Below, piece after piece: positions 63,499 through 64,000 of a stretch of 64,000 nt of DNA (its first letter is position 1; each line of letters starts with the position of its first letter). The DNA comes from Leclercia adecarboxylata (GTDB lineage: Bacteria > Pseudomonadota > Gammaproteobacteria > Enterobacterales > Enterobacteriaceae), in NCBI RefSeq assembly GCF_023639785.1, contig NZ_CP098325.1:4631433-4695432 (forward strand), given 5' to 3'. Made by a program: the position numbers and the translations under genes. The notes below the pieces were generated by a model. The model searched no databases, had not been told where the DNA came from, and worked only from the letters and a program-made list of their open reading frames with translations.

Positions 63499-63527
63499 AT
63501 TGTAATAATTGTACACTCCGGAGTCAA
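63499..63527 (-). promoter_or_regulatory. rpmH promoter
   Basis: On the minus strand, -35 TTGACT (63522-63527), a 17-bp spacer and -10 TACAAT (63499-63504). It is almost the same as the main E. coli rpmH promoter. Confidence 0.85.
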
Positions 63528-63693
63528 TTCTCTTTCCTTATTTCCCGCGTCTTTCCGCACGTTTTTAGCGTGCAAATTGAGCTGCGTCAGACGCAGGAAA
63601 TCGAGTCCCACGCGCCGGGTGGGGAATTATACGGGCTCCAGGGCAAATCGCAAGGATCGTCCAGGATCTTCGTTAGATCATTTAAGCAAAAAA

Positions 63694-63722
63694 TTGCCGT
63701 TACTCATTAATTTTTCCAATAT
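63694..63722 (+). promoter_or_regulatory. dnaA promoter P1
   Basis: -35 TTGCCG (63694-63699), a 17-bp spacer and -10 CAATAT (63717-63722), the same arrangement as E. coli dnaA1p. Confidence 0.65.
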
Positions 63723-63786
63723 GCGGCCTAAATCGCGGGGTCGCTTCGCCAGGATCGTTTACACTTACCCGGTTTCGGATCCTCCT

Positions 63787-63795
63787 GTGGATAAA
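63787..63795 (-). promoter_or_regulatory. DnaA box between the dnaA promoters
   Basis: A perfect TGTGGATAA lies between dnaA P1 and P2, the site of DnaA autoregulation in E. coli. Confidence 0.88.
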
Positions 63796-63842
63796 TCGGG
63801 AAGAAACTGTGAGAAACAGAAGATCTCTGGCGCAGTTTAGGC

Positions 63843-63848
63843 TATGAT
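63843..63848 (+). promoter_or_regulatory. dnaA promoter P2 -10 element
   Basis: TATGAT inside GCAGTTTAGGCTATGATCCG, the conserved sequence of E. coli dnaA2p, with a GATC in the -10 region that makes it methylation-sensitive. I could not assign a good -35. Confidence 0.7.
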
Positions 63849-64000
63849 CCGCGGTCCTGATCGCGATCCCAGGATCCAGGGCAGGCAAAAAAACCGCAGA
63901 TAGCGGTTCGCACGTCCCCCTAAACGCCGGGTTCTTTCGACGTGTGTCTACAATCACGACTATTCAATAGCTTTCTTTTTATGTTCGAGTGGAGTCCGCC

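Noticed and set aside
63841..64000. Start of dnaA inside the window
   Set aside because: The final bases match the sequence immediately upstream of the dnaA GTG in E. coli, so the coding region starts one base beyond the window.

Overview
The window is a stretch of enterobacterial chromosome around the replication origin, running from the first codons of polA (left edge, minus strand) to the base just before the expected GTG start of dnaA (right edge). Gene content, gene order and near-identical protein sequences place it in the Enterobacteriaceae, in the Escherichia/Enterobacter/Klebsiella neighbourhood. The complete tna operon implies an indole-positive strain. The periplasmic pectate-lyase gene suggests plant or gut polysaccharide use. 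I cannot fix the genus from this sequence alone.

Layout. 1-4600: polA (partial), yihG, dsbA, srkA, yihD, mobA and mobB. 4640-10115: one complete rRNA operon on the minus strand (5S, 23S, tRNA-Ala, tRNA-Ile, 16S, boxA, P2, P1). 10244-20288: yieP, hsrA, the ribose operon (rbsDACBKR) and kup. 20510-25593: ravA-viaA, asnA, asnC, mioC. 25594-25880: oriC, with four recognisable DnaA boxes and an AT-rich unwinding region. 25966-36082: mnmG, rsmG and the ATP synthase operon atpIBEFHAGDC. 36083-38850: an accessory insert holding a 23-codon ORF behind two perfect CRP sites and a PL9 exopolygalacturonate lyase with a KdgR-like operator. 38855-47145: glmU, glmS and the PhoB-controlled pstSCAB-phoU operon. 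47146-50206: a remnant or streamlined bgl locus (bglH porin and yieL esterase) behind a BglG-type antiterminator site. 50270-59351: yieH, adeP, chrR, yieE, yidZ, mdtL and tnaCAB. 59545-64000: mnmE, yidC, yidD, rnpA, rpmH and the dnaA control region.

How it fits together. Most of the window is growth-linked housekeeping near oriC: rRNA, ATP synthase, cell-wall precursor synthesis (GlmU/GlmS), tRNA modification (MnmE/MnmG act as one enzyme) and membrane insertion (YidC). Catabolic and stress modules are interspersed: ribose, cryptic beta-glucoside, pectate, tryptophan and phosphate starvation.

Most notable points. (1) The rRNA operon is flanked by the genes that in E. coli lie upstream of rrnC (yieP) and downstream of rrnA (mobB), so about 95 kb of E. 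coli-order chromosome is missing between them. This is either an rrn-mediated rearrangement or an assembly join. (2) A well-preserved BglG/LicT-type RNA antiterminator with overlapping terminator precedes bglH, but there is no bglG, bglF or bglB here. (3) A 23-residue ORF with twin perfect CRP sites lies between atpC and pelX. I see no prophage, insertion sequence or CRISPR array, and nothing I would claim as an entirely new system.
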